A DNA stretch of 64,000 nucleotides, from NCBI GenBank assembly GCA_013368315.1, contig JAACJM010000106.1, forward strand, positions 1 through 64,000. The letters run 5' to 3'. How positions within the stretch are numbered: the stretch's first letter is position 1; every line of letters starts with the position of its first letter. The notes below the pieces were generated by a model. It was not told the DNA's origin. It saw nothing but the letters and a program-made list of their open reading frames with translations, and did no database searches. Position numbers and translations under genes: made by a program. This document shows positions 47,901 to 58,576 of the stretch, piece by piece. This stretch comes from Tetrapyrgos nigripes (lineage: Eukaryota; Basidiomycota; Agaricomycetes; Agaricales; Campanellaceae).

Positions 47901-49377
47901 CAACAGTTAAAGTTATGGCAGGCGTAGTATGAACGTTAAAAAGTAAGTTAAGATACGGTGTACAGTGTATAGTAGCACCAGAATCAATGATATGCGTATG
48001 ATCTTGGTCAGAGATTGCGGTAAAAGCAGGTAGGGAAATATGATGACTCACTGGAGTCTCTGAGTCTTCCATCTCAACGTCGCCCGAAGAAATCGACTGT
48101 ACCTAGTCCGATTGCGAAGTTGACGTAGTCGCAATTTGAGAAGAAGAAGACGCAGGCATGGAGATGGCAACTGATGCATTCTCCTTGGTCTTGCCTTTGT
48201 TGGATTGTTTAGTAATCCCTTTCTTCTTCATAGCTTCTTTGGACTTTTCAGTCCATGGTTCTGGGCACGTCTGGGTCGTATGACCCATCTTGTTGCAGTT
48301 GAAGCACTTCCGATCCTTTTTATCAGAAGGCTTCTGGTACGGCGCTGCGGCGTTAGCGCGTTCCCCTTTTGACTTGTCCGATCGTTGAGCACCACCTTGA
48401 CTAGTGCTACCGGACTTCTTGTCGGACTTCTTCGAAGGATACGTTCGAGCATTGCTCAAACGATAGTTAGTGAATTCCTTCTTTAGCTGCGCAATGAGGT
48501 CAACGGCTCTGTATACGGGTTTCTCCCCTTCAGCTGCAGTAGTGGCATCCCATGTAGCTGCAGCTGCATCCACAGTTGCTTCGTAAGAACTGCGAACAAA
48601 GTGATAGTGTGGAGGAATAATCCCCACTAGAGCTGAGTAAAAGACTTGATCTGAGACATCTATGTCTCTCTTCTTGATAGAAGCCCACAGATCCTGAGCT
48701 TCGTCGAGGAGCTTATCAAACTCCCAGACTGGTTTACATAAGTTGAAGAGTTTCCACAGCTCGTTAGACTCTTGAACTGTGGATGAAGGGTCGAAACGTT
48801 GCTTGAGCTTCTTGATAAGCTCTATCGCATCCGACTCTTCGATGTAGTGGATCATGATTTTATCATCAATCTTGCCTGTAATAGCGTTAAAACAGGCTAG
48901 TTTGACAGTATTACCAGGATGTAACCCGGAACTTTTAAAGTGTTGGTGACGGATCACCCGTAAAGCGTTATTAACGCGGAAGTACCACATCTTCCAATTC
49001 TCACTGCCAGTAAGAACTGTCAGGGAATCAAAAGCTTTGTTGATGTCGCTGAGCGGCATCATGTAGTTGGGGTTTGTGTTTTCGGGCATAGATAATGCGA
49101 CCGACGAAGTAGAGGTAGATGGAGGAGATGATGGTGGAGTAGGGACAGTATCCCGGACATCAGTCCTAGTATTTTCGCCAGCATCAGACATAATGGGATC
49201 AAGTGGGAATGGAAGAGGGTTTTGGAAGAGAGGATCAGGTGGTTGTGCTTGCGAAGTAGATGATACGGGCGGAGTAGGAGTTTGGGTACCAGAGGGGTGT
49301 GCACTAGAGTGGCGACTGGTAGTAGGAAGTGGGATATCTGGGGCTGATCCTTGAGATCGAGTTTGTCGACTAGTCAT
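44914..49377 (-). pseudogene. Copia-1 gag-pol polyprotein with three nonsense codons
   Basis: Gag starts at 49377 (MTSRQTRSQGSAPDIPLP), with knuckle CFNCNKMGHTTQTC near 48.3 kb, and ends at TAG 48103-48105. Copia-2 has TGG there and reads on. Protease DSGATIHC follows (about 47.98 kb), then integrase with H-H-C-C (HKQIGHMSY...QCEDC) and core residues in DIFGPL, SDNDAVF and GVAENIHQH, RT with QIDIKSAYLYGN and HVDDITLC (45.88 kb), and RNase H (45.35-45.1 kb: SVTEAELCALAHASQEAIYL). TGA codons at 45685-45687 and 45019-45021 replace CGA found in Copia-2. Apart from these three substitutions the frame is continuous to TGA at 44914-44916. The stops should prevent a full polyprotein unless read through. 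Confidence 0.93.
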
Positions 49378-49456
49378 ATACTAGTCCAGGAACAGAGTAC
49401 GAGTAGAGAGTAAAGCAGAGTAGAACAAGTGTTTATCGGAGTTATAGCAAGCTAGG

Positions 49457-49470
49457 CGGGGCCCATAACC
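49457..49470 (-). promoter_or_regulatory. Copia-1 primer binding site complementary to the iMet tRNA anticodon arm
   Basis: Directly after the 5' LTR the minus strand reads GGTTATGGGCCCCG. GGTTATGGGCCC is the complement of GGGCCCAUAACC, the anticodon stem-loop of eukaryotic initiator methionine tRNA. This matches priming by a half-tRNA as known for Drosophila copia, not by a tRNA 3' end. Copia-2 has GGTTATGGGCCTCG at the same place. Confidence 0.8.
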
Positions 49471-49705
49471 TATTAGACTTAGGTTATCTTAGCGAATAGT
49501 CTTAGCGAGAGTCACAAAGTGGGGGGTAAGAGCGTGCGAACGTATCTCGCTTGACTCTCAAGTATATATCATTAATCAGAGTAGTATAATAATATAAATA
49601 GTCTAAGTATATCCGTATGATCATTTGACCGTATGTCCGCAGTACCTGATTGATGCCGTATGCATAATAGCTTAGTAATTTGATCATTATCATTTAATTC
49701 CAACA
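49471..49705 (-). repeat. Copia-1 5' LTR
   Basis: 235 bp, identical to the 3' LTR apart from one extra G. Followed on the right by the CTCAA duplication at 49706-49710. Confidence 0.93.
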
Positions 49706-50280
49706 CTCAACAGTTCACTTGTACTACAAGGACTTTTGGGGGTTTTGGTAGAGGTTTTGCATGAATGCACACAAGGTAAACACACACACAGGCTATAACA
49801 AATCAGTTTCAATTCACAATTTGTAGGCCCAAATGCCTTATAACCAGTTTCACAAGTCTGAGGACATACACAAAAAGGTAACACAAAAACCAACAAATTT
49901 GATTCAACACTATTGATCCACACATTATGTTTATACTCGATGCAAGTGAAGTAAATTTGGTAGAAGCATAGTCTGTGTTTCACAGTCTCTATAGCTAGCG
50001 CTAGTGAGATGACCAATACTCTACAGTACGTGGCTTGAGTAACTATGAGAAATACCTAGTCCTTTTATACTACTTGCAGCTACTACTATACAGTTCTACA
50101 TTTCTTTTTAATGTCTGCTAAAAGATACCTAAGAAAAACAGAAATGTTAGTCTAATCGCCAGTCTATGCTTGTCCATACTACTAGATTAAGTAGGTACTT
50201 TCTAACTAGGGTATCTAGGAAATGTAGAATATTATCTAAAACTAATAGGGCTTTCTATGTTCCCTTCGCTTCATCCTCTT
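49706..50280 (-). repeat. Outer part of the LTR interrupted by Copia-1
   Basis: Continues the LTR fragment at 44621-44672. On the minus strand it contains TTTAGATAATATTCTAC, CTTTTAGCAGACATTAAAAAG, and TATA box AGTATAAAAGGACTAGG (about 50060-50076), then CTGTAGAGTATTGG, all shared with 10920-11260. Confidence 0.65.
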
Positions 50281-50621
50281 GACTAAGAGTACCTTCCTGG
50301 AACTGGCAGCCGTAGTCATTCTGACACCAGATGCAGTAATTAATCCTTTTGGAAAAGTCTGGAAAATATCACCAAATGTGCTTTGCAAAAGTTCTGGTGA
50401 ATTTTGAGCAGGTCTTCAGGCCGTGTGGTTCCTTCCAAATATGGTAATACCAAGGCCAGGTGATCACTAAATCAATATTTGGGCATTAATTAGGCAAGCG
50501 GCACTGGCAGCTTGTCGGCACCTCAGTGACTTTTGCAAAAAGTCCCAACAGTTTGAGGACATATAAAACAAAGACAGATCTGACAACTTTATCTAAAGCT
50601 CTGGATAACCACAAAACTGAA
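50281..50621. other. Spacer with TTTTGCAAAAG motifs
   Basis: Contains CTTTGCAAAAG (about 50380) and CTTTTGCAAAAAG (about 50528) and a stretch related to 9640-9720. No gene seen. Confidence 0.4.
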
Positions 50622-51212
50622 CTATAGCTGGGACTCCTCCACAGCTGCTAGCATCTCCTTCAAGGACAGGCTTGCTTCGTCCTCCATATAATCATCTTCA
50701 ACATTCATGATCTCCTCATCCTCAGCCTCATCCTCTTCATTGAGCTTGCCCTCCTCTGTTTCCTGCAGCTGGTCCTCTTAGCTCTCCTCATCCTCACTAT
50801 CAGTGTCTGTGTGATTGGATGCATGCCTAGTGGTGTCCTCCTGCTCCTCCAGTTCTTCATCTCCACTGCCAGTACCATCATCTACTTCCATACTGTCGTC
50901 ATTGTCATCACTGTCATCAAACACAATGTGAATGTTAGACTTGTAGTTTCTGGCAGGGGTTACCACAGGAGTGCCACACTTGCTCAAATTGGTTGGTGAG
51001 CTCTCGACGAATATCTGCCTGCTGATAGGCATATGCAGCAGAACCTTCCAATCTCTCCCCCTCAAAGGTATCAATCTTTGCTCTCTCCTCCCACTGATTT
51101 GCCTCCCATCTCAGTGTTTCCAGAGTCCTTCTCATTTCCTCCTGCAACAGCAGAATCTCCTCCCTCCACCTTTTAAGCCTCACATAATGTTTGCACCATT
51201 CAATTTGAAGAC
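50622..51212 (-). pseudogene. KDZ transposase C-terminal fragment
   Basis: A likely acceptor (AG before 51212) opens an exon encoding EWCKHYVRLKRWREEILLL, EEMRRTLETLRWEANQWEER and SAAYAYQQADIRRELTNQF. This is the C-terminal helical pattern I know from KDZ-family transposases of agaricomycetes. A frame change near 50960 leads to an acidic tail (DDSDDNDDSMEVDD...; LNEEDEAEDEEIMNVEDDY), with one in-frame TAA at 50778-50780, ending at TAG 50622-50624. The catalytic domain and the cysteine-rich N-terminus are not in the window. Upstream the gene runs into a 1-kb minisatellite and then Copia-2, so the rest may have been lost. Confidence 0.65.
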
Positions 51213-51289
51213 CTGGGAGTTTAAAAAAACTACTTGTGAGTACTTCCAATAGTTCAGCATTTGCAAAAGTAATGGTAAAAGGGAAGGGG

Positions 51290-52245
51290 GAGGGGGTTAC
51301 ATTTGCAAAAGTGTCCGATGAACCAAAGGCCAAGACTAGGCCTTTTGAAAAAAGCAAGGGAAGAAGAGGCAGGGTGCATCAGAGCTGCATTTGCAAAAGT
51401 GTCTGATCAACAAAGCCCAGCAGTGGGTCTTTTGCAAAAGCGAGGGAAGAAGAGGTAGGTTGCATCAGAGCTGCATTTGCAAAAGGCTCTGATGAACAGA
51501 AACTAGCACTGGGTCTTTTACAAAGATGAGGGAAGAAGAGGAAGGGTTCAATGGAGTTGCATTTGCAAAAGTGTTGTTTAACAAAAGCCCAGCACTGGGT
51601 CCTTTGCAAAAGCAAAGGAAAAAGAAGTAGGGAGCATTGGAGCTGCATTTGCAAAAGTCTCTGATGAACACAAGCCTAGCACCAAGTCTGTTGCAAAAGC
51701 AAGGGAAGAAGAGGCATTTGCAAAAATGTCTGATCAGCAAAGCCCAGCACTGGGTCTTTTGCAAAAGCAAGGGAAGAGGTAGGTTGCATTGGAGCCGCAT
51801 TTGCAAAAGTCTTGAGTCCATTGAAAAAGCGAGGGAAGAGACAGGGTGCATCAGAGCTGCATTTGCAAAAGTGAGGGAAAAAGAAGTAGGGTGCATTGGA
51901 GCTTCATTCAAAAGTCTCCAATGAACAGAAGCCTGGTACTGTGTCTCCTGCAAAAGCGAGGGAAGAAGTGTCAGGGTGCATCAGAGCTGCATTTGCAAAA
52001 GTCTCTGATGAACAGAAACCAGCACTGAGTCTTTTGCAAAGGTGAGGAAAGAAGAGGCAGGATGCATCAGAGCTCCATTTGCAAAAGTCTCCAATGAACA
52101 GAAGCCAGCCCTGGGTTTTTTCCAAAAGCAAGGCAAGAAGTAGGGTGCCTCTGAGCTGCATTTGCAAAAATCTCCGATGAACGGAAGCCCAACTTTGGGT
52201 CTTTTGCAAAACAAGGCCTGGTGTATTTGCAAAAGTGATGGAAAA
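51290..52245. repeat. Minisatellite of about 88-bp units built on TTTGCAAAAG
   Basis: About ten diverged units. Each contains GCTGCATTTGCAAAAG, then CTCTGATGAACAGAAGCC, GCACTGGGTCTTTTGCAAAAG and CGAGGGAAGAAGAGG with a link GGTGCATCAGA. Each unit thus carries two copies of the TTTGCAAAAG palindrome. It lies where the upstream intron or exon of the KDZ fragment would be. Open frames of up to 162 residues on the minus strand are repeat-derived. Confidence 0.85.
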
Positions 52246-52264
52246 GCTCACCAATGTATAAATC

Positions 52265-52499
52265 TATTAAACTTAGGTTATCTTAGCGAATAATCTTAGC
52301 GAGAGTCACAAAGTGGGGGGTAAGAGCGTGCGAACGTATCTCGCTTAACTCTCAAGTATATATCATTAATCAGAGTAGTATAATAATATAAATAGTCTAA
52401 GTATATCCGTATGATCATTTGACCGTATGTCTGCAGTACCTGATTGATGCCGCATGCATAGCAACTTAGTAACTTGATCGTTATCATTTAATCCCAACA
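52265..52499 (-). repeat. Copia-2 3' LTR
   Basis: 235 bp, homologous to Copia-1 LTRs with point changes. Starts (minus) TGTTGGGATTAAATG and is preceded by the polypurine tract. Confidence 0.9.
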
Positions 52500-52506
52500 C
52501 TCCCCT

Positions 52507-55500
52507 TCAAGCGGATATCCCTAGTAATTGGGAGAAATGCTTGATCTTATCAGTGGAGAGAGCTTTCGTAAGTATATCCGCAAGTTGATCATTAGTTGAC
52601 ACATGTTTAACTCGTATGTATCGTTGATGTATCCGATCAGTAAGGAAGTTTTTACGGATATTGAAATGCTTAGTTCTCTGAGTATGTTGTTCTTCAGGAG
52701 CACGTATAATTGCCAAAGTAGATGCACTATCTGAGTTGATAAGTACTGGCTCCTGTTCGGCATTTAGAATTTCTTCTATAAAACCTTTCAAATAAATAGC
52801 TTCTTGTGAGGCATGTGCGAGTGCGCATAGTTCAGCCTCAGTAACTGATAAAGTTACCAGTGTGCCTCGCTTACTTGACCAAGAAATAAGCGATTCAGCA
52901 AATTTGAATGCATAGCCCATGATTGGTTTATTGCCATATGTGGACATACCATCAGAGTCGGCAAATCCATAAGTAGAAGTAATAGTAGGGCTCCCTAGGT
53001 TGAGCCAGTAATCGCAAGTTCCTTTTAGATAAAGATAGCATTGTTTAGCTGCAGCGTAATGCTCTTCACCTGGATCATTAAGGTATCTTGCTAGTTGACC
53101 AGTACAATATGCAATGTCTGGCCTAGTGCAGTCAGTGACATATCGTAAACCACCGACTAGTGACATATAGTGTTTAATAGCAGCGGCGTCCCGTTGCGGT
53201 TCATCCCAGGTCTAGGGCTAAGATTTTGCCCGGCTAGCATAGGTGTACGGCGTGCATGTAATTGGTCAAAATTGTATCGTTTGAGAATATTCTCAATGTA
53301 ATGTTTCTGACGGAGTTTAATAGTATGATTATTCCTATCTCGTTGAATTTCCATACCGAGAATCCAGTAGATTTCTCCACCATCAGTGACTTGGACGTGT
53401 CCACTAAGTGCAGTAACGAAAGCTTGTGCAGTAGCTTTGTTGATAGTACATAAAGTAATGTCATCGACGTGACAAGATAGTATTAAAATGAGTTTATTCT
53501 CATGATATCGGTAGAATACCGCATTATCGTAAGTAGACTTCTTAAGTCCTAGTAACTTTATGAGAATATTGCATAATTTTTCATACCATCGACGACCAGC
53601 TTGTTTCAGCCCATATAGAGTCTTTCTGAGTTTAAGTACGTAGCCTTCAGGTAAGTTAGGTAGTAAATTACCCAGAGGTGGACGAAGGTATAATGTTTCC
53701 TCGTCAGTAACATTTCCGTAAAGATAGGCAGATTTAATATCAATCTGAGTAGTTTCATAGTCTAATGAAGCTGCAAGAGCAAGTATAAAACGTGTACTGC
53801 TCATGCGTGCTACAGGGGCAAAGATATCATTTGCATAGTAATCAATGCCTTCTTGTTGACTAAAGCCTTGTGCTACTAGTCTAGATTTCAATTTGGTCTG
53901 TTTGCCAAGTTCGTACTTAGTTTTGTAGACAAATCTAGAACCAATGATATTCGCATCAGCAGGAGGTTTGACGTATTCCCAGGTTCCTAGACTTTCTAGA
54001 GATTCTATCTCAGCTTTCATGGAATCAAACCATGCATCACGTTGTGGATGATTGAGTACATCCTTAAATGAAATTGGATCGCCAACGTTATCAGCGTAGT
54101 AAACATTGAATTCTGTTAAGAAGAAAGCAATGTTTTGTTCAACTTCATCGTAGAGTAAACCTCTGGCTTCTCGGATCCTTTTTGATCGTCTTGGGCCATC
54201 AGGTTGTTTAGTTTCGTCTTCGTCGACATCCATTGGTTCAGGTTCGTGTTCCTGAGAAGTTGGAGTTTCATTTGTATTTTCTTCTGTAGTTTCTAATGGT
54301 TCTTGATTTTTGTTTTGTAACTCCCCTTCAACTTGCGATTTGGACGTTAAGAATTGCAAGTTGCGTTCTACATTCACTTTAGTACCAAAGTAGACATAAT
54401 GGCCTTTTGAATGATCGTCAAAGCCTAACCAAACTCCACGTTTTCCTTTAGGAGTTAGTTTACTAGTTCTTGCTTCGTCATATACAATGCAAGGTGTACC
54501 AAAGCTATGTAGATTGTCTAAGTTTGCGTTAACACCGTAACGTTTAAAATAGGGAGTTTGCATTTTTAATGCAGTTTTCGGAGATCTATTAAGTATGTAC
54601 ATAGTATAAAGTCCTGCATGCCACCATAAACGATTAGGTAGTTTTCCAGTATGCAGATTAACACGAATACCATTCATGATATGTTGATGTATGTTTTCAG
54701 CAACTCCATTTTGCTGAGGCGTGTCATGAACTGTATAACGTGCAATTGTACCTTGTGCTTTCAGGTAGTTTTTGAATGCACCCGAAGTAAATACGGCATC
54801 GTTGTCTGATTGTAGAATTTTAACTTTGATACCATATTGCTAAATAGTTCAGTAGTAAATGTAACCCATTGGGTATAGGCTTCGTCTTTTGTTTTAAGTG
54901 GAGATAATATTAACCAACGCGTACAGTCGTCGACGATGGTTAACCAGTATTTGTAGCCTTCAATAGAGGCAGTTCGTAATGGACCAAATATATCAATATG
55001 AAAATGGTCTCCGAAGTTTTCTGCTAATTCTGAAGTACGTTGTTTCGGAACAGAAAGTCTATGTATATTATTGATGATGCAGTCTTCGCATTGAGTTTCT
55101 GTCCAATCATCAATAATGATTGTAATAATAGATTTATCTGTTTTTAGTAATGTTTTTAGATTTGTATAACTCATATGACCAATTTGTTTGTGAAGTTCAT
55201 ATAAACTTAAAGTAGCAACGTTATCACTCAATTTTTTAGTTGTGATGGAGTAAAGTTTGGCGCTCTCGTGTATAACGCCAATGAAATTGTCCTTGTCATT
55301 ACGTATTATACATAAATGATCATGAAAAGTAAAAGTATAGTCCGCTTTTTGTGAAATACTGATTAAAGTAAACGGAAGTTTTGAGTTATAGTATACATTT
55401 TTAAGAGTGATCGATGAAGACTCACCATTGTCCTTCCTAACTTCTACCGCATATCGCCTGCTAATCGAAGATCTAGATGCTCTGAATTGGCAACAGTTAA

Positions 55501-56952
55501 AGTTACGGCAGGCGTAGTATGAACGTTAAAAAGTAAGTTAAGATACGGTGTACAGTGTATAGTAGCACCAGAATCAATGATATGCGTATGATCTTGGTCA
55601 GAGATCGCGGTAAAAGCAGGTAGGGAAATATGATGACTCACTGGAGTCTCTGAGTCTTCCATCTCAACGTCGCCCGAAGAAATCGACTGTACCCAGTCCG
55701 ATTGCAAAGTTGACGTAGTCGCAATTTGAGAAGAAGAAGACGCAGGCATGGAGATGGCAACTGATGCATTCTCCTTGGTCTTGCCTTTGTTGGATTGTTT
55801 AGTAATCCCTTTCTTCTTCATAGCTTCTTTGGACTTTTCAGTCCACGGTTCTGGCACGTCTGGGTCGTATGACCCATCTTGTTGCAGTTGAAGCACTTCC
55901 GATCCTTTTTGCCATCAGAAGGCTTCTGGTACGGTGCTGCAGCGTTAGCGCGTTCCCCTTTTGACTTGTCCGATCGTTGAGCACCGCCTTGACTAGTGCT
56001 ACCAGACTTCTTGTTGGACTTCTTACGACAAAGGATACGTTCGAGCATTGCTCAAACGATAGTTAGTGAATTCCTTCTTTAGTCGCGCAATGAGGTCGAC
56101 AGCTGTGTATACAGGTTTCTCCCCTTCAGCTGCAGTAGTGGCATCCCATGTAGCTGCAGCTGCATCCACAGTTGCTTCGTAAGAACTGCGAACAAAGTGA
56201 TAGTGTGGAGGAATAATCCCCACTAGAGCTGAGTAAAAGACTTGATCTGAGACATCTATGTCTCTCTTCTTAATAGAAGCCCACAGATCCTGAGCTTCGT
56301 CGAGGAGCTTATCAAACTCCCAGACTGGTTTATGTAAGTTGAAGAGTTTCCACAGTTCGTTAGACTCTTGAACTGTGGATGAAGGATCGAAACGTTGCTT
56401 GAGCTTCTCGATAAGCTCTATCGCATCCGACTCTTCAATGTAGTGGATCATAATTTTATCATCTATCTTGCCTGTAATAGCGTTAAAACAGGCTAGTTTG
56501 ACAGTGTTACCAGGATGTAGCCTGGAACTTTTGAAAGTGTTGGTGACAAATCACCCGTAAAGCGTTATTAGCGCGAAAGTACCACATCTTCCAATTCTCA
56601 CTGCCAGTAAGAACTGACAGGAATCAAAAGCTTTGTTGATGTCACTGAGCAGCATCACGTAGTTGGGGTTTGTATTTTTGGGCATAGATAATGCAACCAA
56701 TGAAGTAGGGGAGATGGAGGAGATGATGATGGAGGAGGGATACCCAGACATTGGCACTAGTATTTTCGCCAGCATCAGACATAATGGGAGTGAGTGCGAA
56801 TGGAAGGGGTTTTGGATGAGAGGATCAAGTGGTTGTGCCTGAGAAGTAGATGATACAGGCAGAGTAGGAGTTTGGGTACTAGAGTGACGACTGGTAGTAG
56901 GAAGTGGAATATCTGGAGCTGGTCCTTGAGATTGAGTTTGTCGACTAGTCAT
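52507..56952 (-). pseudogene. Copia-2 gag-pol polyprotein, frameshifted
   Basis: Homologous along its length to Copia-1, but broken mainly by small indels: in gag near 56.76 and 56.55 kb, at 56.03 kb, in the knuckle region near 55.85 kb, a missing base near 55450, a one-base loss near 54840, and one near 53205. It keeps sense codons where Copia-1 has stops: TGG at 55693-55695, and CGA at the positions matching 45685 and 45019 of Copia-1. Domains seen are knuckle CFNCNKMGHTTQTC, DSGATIHC, the integrase core, RT with HVDDITLC, and RNase H ending LLGISA at TGA 52507-52509. Confidence 0.93.
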
Positions 56953-57045
56953 ATACTAGTCCAAGAACAGAGTACGAGTAAAGAGTAAAGCAGAGGAGAG
57001 CAAGTGTTTTTCGAAGTTATAGCAAGCTAGTCGAGGCCCATAACC

Positions 57046-57281
57046 TGTCAAACTTAGGTTATCTTAGTGAGTAATCTTAGCAAGAGTCACAAAGTGGGGG
57101 GGAAAGAGTGTGCGAACGTATCTCGCTTGACTCTCAAGTATATATCATTAATCAAAGTAGTATAATAATATAAATAGTCTAAGTATATCCGTGTGATCGT
57201 TTGACTGTAAGTCCGCGGTACCTGAGTGATGCCGTATGCATTGTAACTTAGTAACATGATCATCATCGCTTAATTCCAACA
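57046..57281 (-). repeat. Copia-2 5' LTR
   Basis: 236 bp. The inner end (minus) is followed by the primer binding site GGTTATGGGCCTCG at 57032-57045. Confidence 0.9.
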
Positions 57282-57399
57282 CTTTTGACAGACAAGCCCA
57301 AGCAAGAGTGCGTGTTCACTTTTGCTGCATCTCACGCTCTGACTCAATAGATTTAGTAGTGCTCTCATTGACCTCGTCGAGACTCCAAGCAAGAAGAGG

Positions 57400-57640
57400 A
57401 CCATTTCTCGCAAATTAAAGGCTAATCCAAGCCCCTCCAAATTGAAGAATTTGGTCAGGTTGGATGTATGTCATCATTCCCTTCAATCCAAAGTCATAAT
57501 CTCTGATATACTACTAGCCTGGAAAGAATTCTGTTCCTCTGAACAGCTTCCACAAGGCACTGTCAAAAGTGAAGGCTGAGGACCTGTCCAGTTCCTTTCC
57601 AGCCCATCCAACCACTTAACGGACCACAGTACGATGCATT
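57400..57640 (-). other. Coding-looking remnant of unknown origin
   Basis: One minus frame reads AGKELDRSSAFTFDSALWKL, then FRGTEFFPG, two adjacent stop codons, and YIRDYDFGLKGMMTYIQPDQ followed by ILQFGGAWISL and a stop. The amino acid mix and hydrophobic spacing look protein-like, but I recognise no family. It may be an exon of the gene Copia-2 landed in or a fragment of another element. The rest of 57282-58576 shows nothing nameable; an 85-residue frame at 58152-58409 (+) lacks domains. Confidence 0.3.
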
Positions 57641-58576
57641 GTCAGTACTATGGCTCATTCTTGGGATTTGGAATTTGCACTAAGTGAATATTATGCCTCT
57701 GTTTGATGTTGGTGGTATCATACGGCACCTTGGCCATGTATCATAATATCACAGTTTCCCTGACTCACCAGAGCGCCATGGGTTACACAGTACTGGGGAA
57801 AGGTGCCACTGCTTCGCATGGCAAATTACGAGGCCCATTATTGGATAAATAAAATGGTTTCGTATGCAGTAAAAAATCAGATAGAGCCCAATATCTCAAT
57901 GTAATGACGCCTTCAATTATAAATGACCTTGGATTGGGTGGAGGAAGCCATAGTGATTCAGAGAGCGGCTCTTGGTGACTTTCGACGGCTACTGAGGGAA
58001 GGAAAACACGTCTGAAGCTCGTTGTGGTTGGGCCTGTAGTCGTCGACAGCGGAAAGGACTTGTGATGTACTCACATCGTATCAAGCGTCAGTTGGAATGG
58101 CAGTGTTCAGGCACTTCGGAGCGCTGAGGTGGCATGTAAAAGTTAGAACCCGTGAGAACCTTTGGTACTCAATTGGGGGGTCGACATAAGTTAACTCAGC
58201 CTAAAGGGCCTCGTAAAGAGGATGCAGTATCTGCACAAAGCTACATCAGCAGCAATAAGTTCACATCCAACAGAAGAACTTACAAGCTGATAACAAAGGA
58301 TGGCGAGAGTACCTGCACAGGAGAGGAAAGGCTTTTCAGAGTCAAACATGAAAGAGCCAGAGAACTACACGTACCATTACTACTTTCTAGCCAAACAAAA
58401 CTTTCATGAAAAGACACAGCTACTAGTACAGGTACCAATTTGCTCTGCTGTACACTCTAATTCTCGTCTCCGAATCTGAATCCAGCCTTGAAAAATACAC
58501 TTCTCGCTAGCTGGCAGCTAAATAAAAGTCTGCCCAATAGCTGGCCAATCGCCAATTTTCTTCTGAGTATGCATGG

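Larger units (their letters stand above)
44673..49705 (-). mobile_element. Copia-1: near-complete Copia retrotransposon, recent insertion
   Basis: Length 5,033 bp. A perfect 5-bp target duplication CTCAA flanks it (44668-44672 and 49706-49710). The LTRs (44673-44906 and 49471-49705) start TGTTGGAATTAAATG on the minus strand and are identical except for one G in a homopolymer (5 G versus 6 G). A primer binding site GGTTATGGGCCCC and a polypurine tract CTTGAAGGGGAG are present. It lies inside an older Gypsy LTR. Gag-pol order is Copia-type: integrase before RT. Confidence 0.95.
52265..57281 (-). mobile_element. Copia-2: older copy of the same Copia family
   Basis: Same structure as Copia-1. 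LTRs at 52265-52499 and 57046-57281 differ from each other at roughly 20 positions, so this insertion is clearly older. No matching 5-bp target duplication (AAATC on the left, CTTTT on the right), which suggests mutation or recombination after insertion. Primer binding site GGTTATGGGCC lies just inside the 5' LTR. Confidence 0.93.

Noticed and set aside
51379..52254. Minus frames of 83-162 residues rich in Cys, Phe and Leu
   Set aside because: They are translations of the 88-bp minisatellite and change frame between units.
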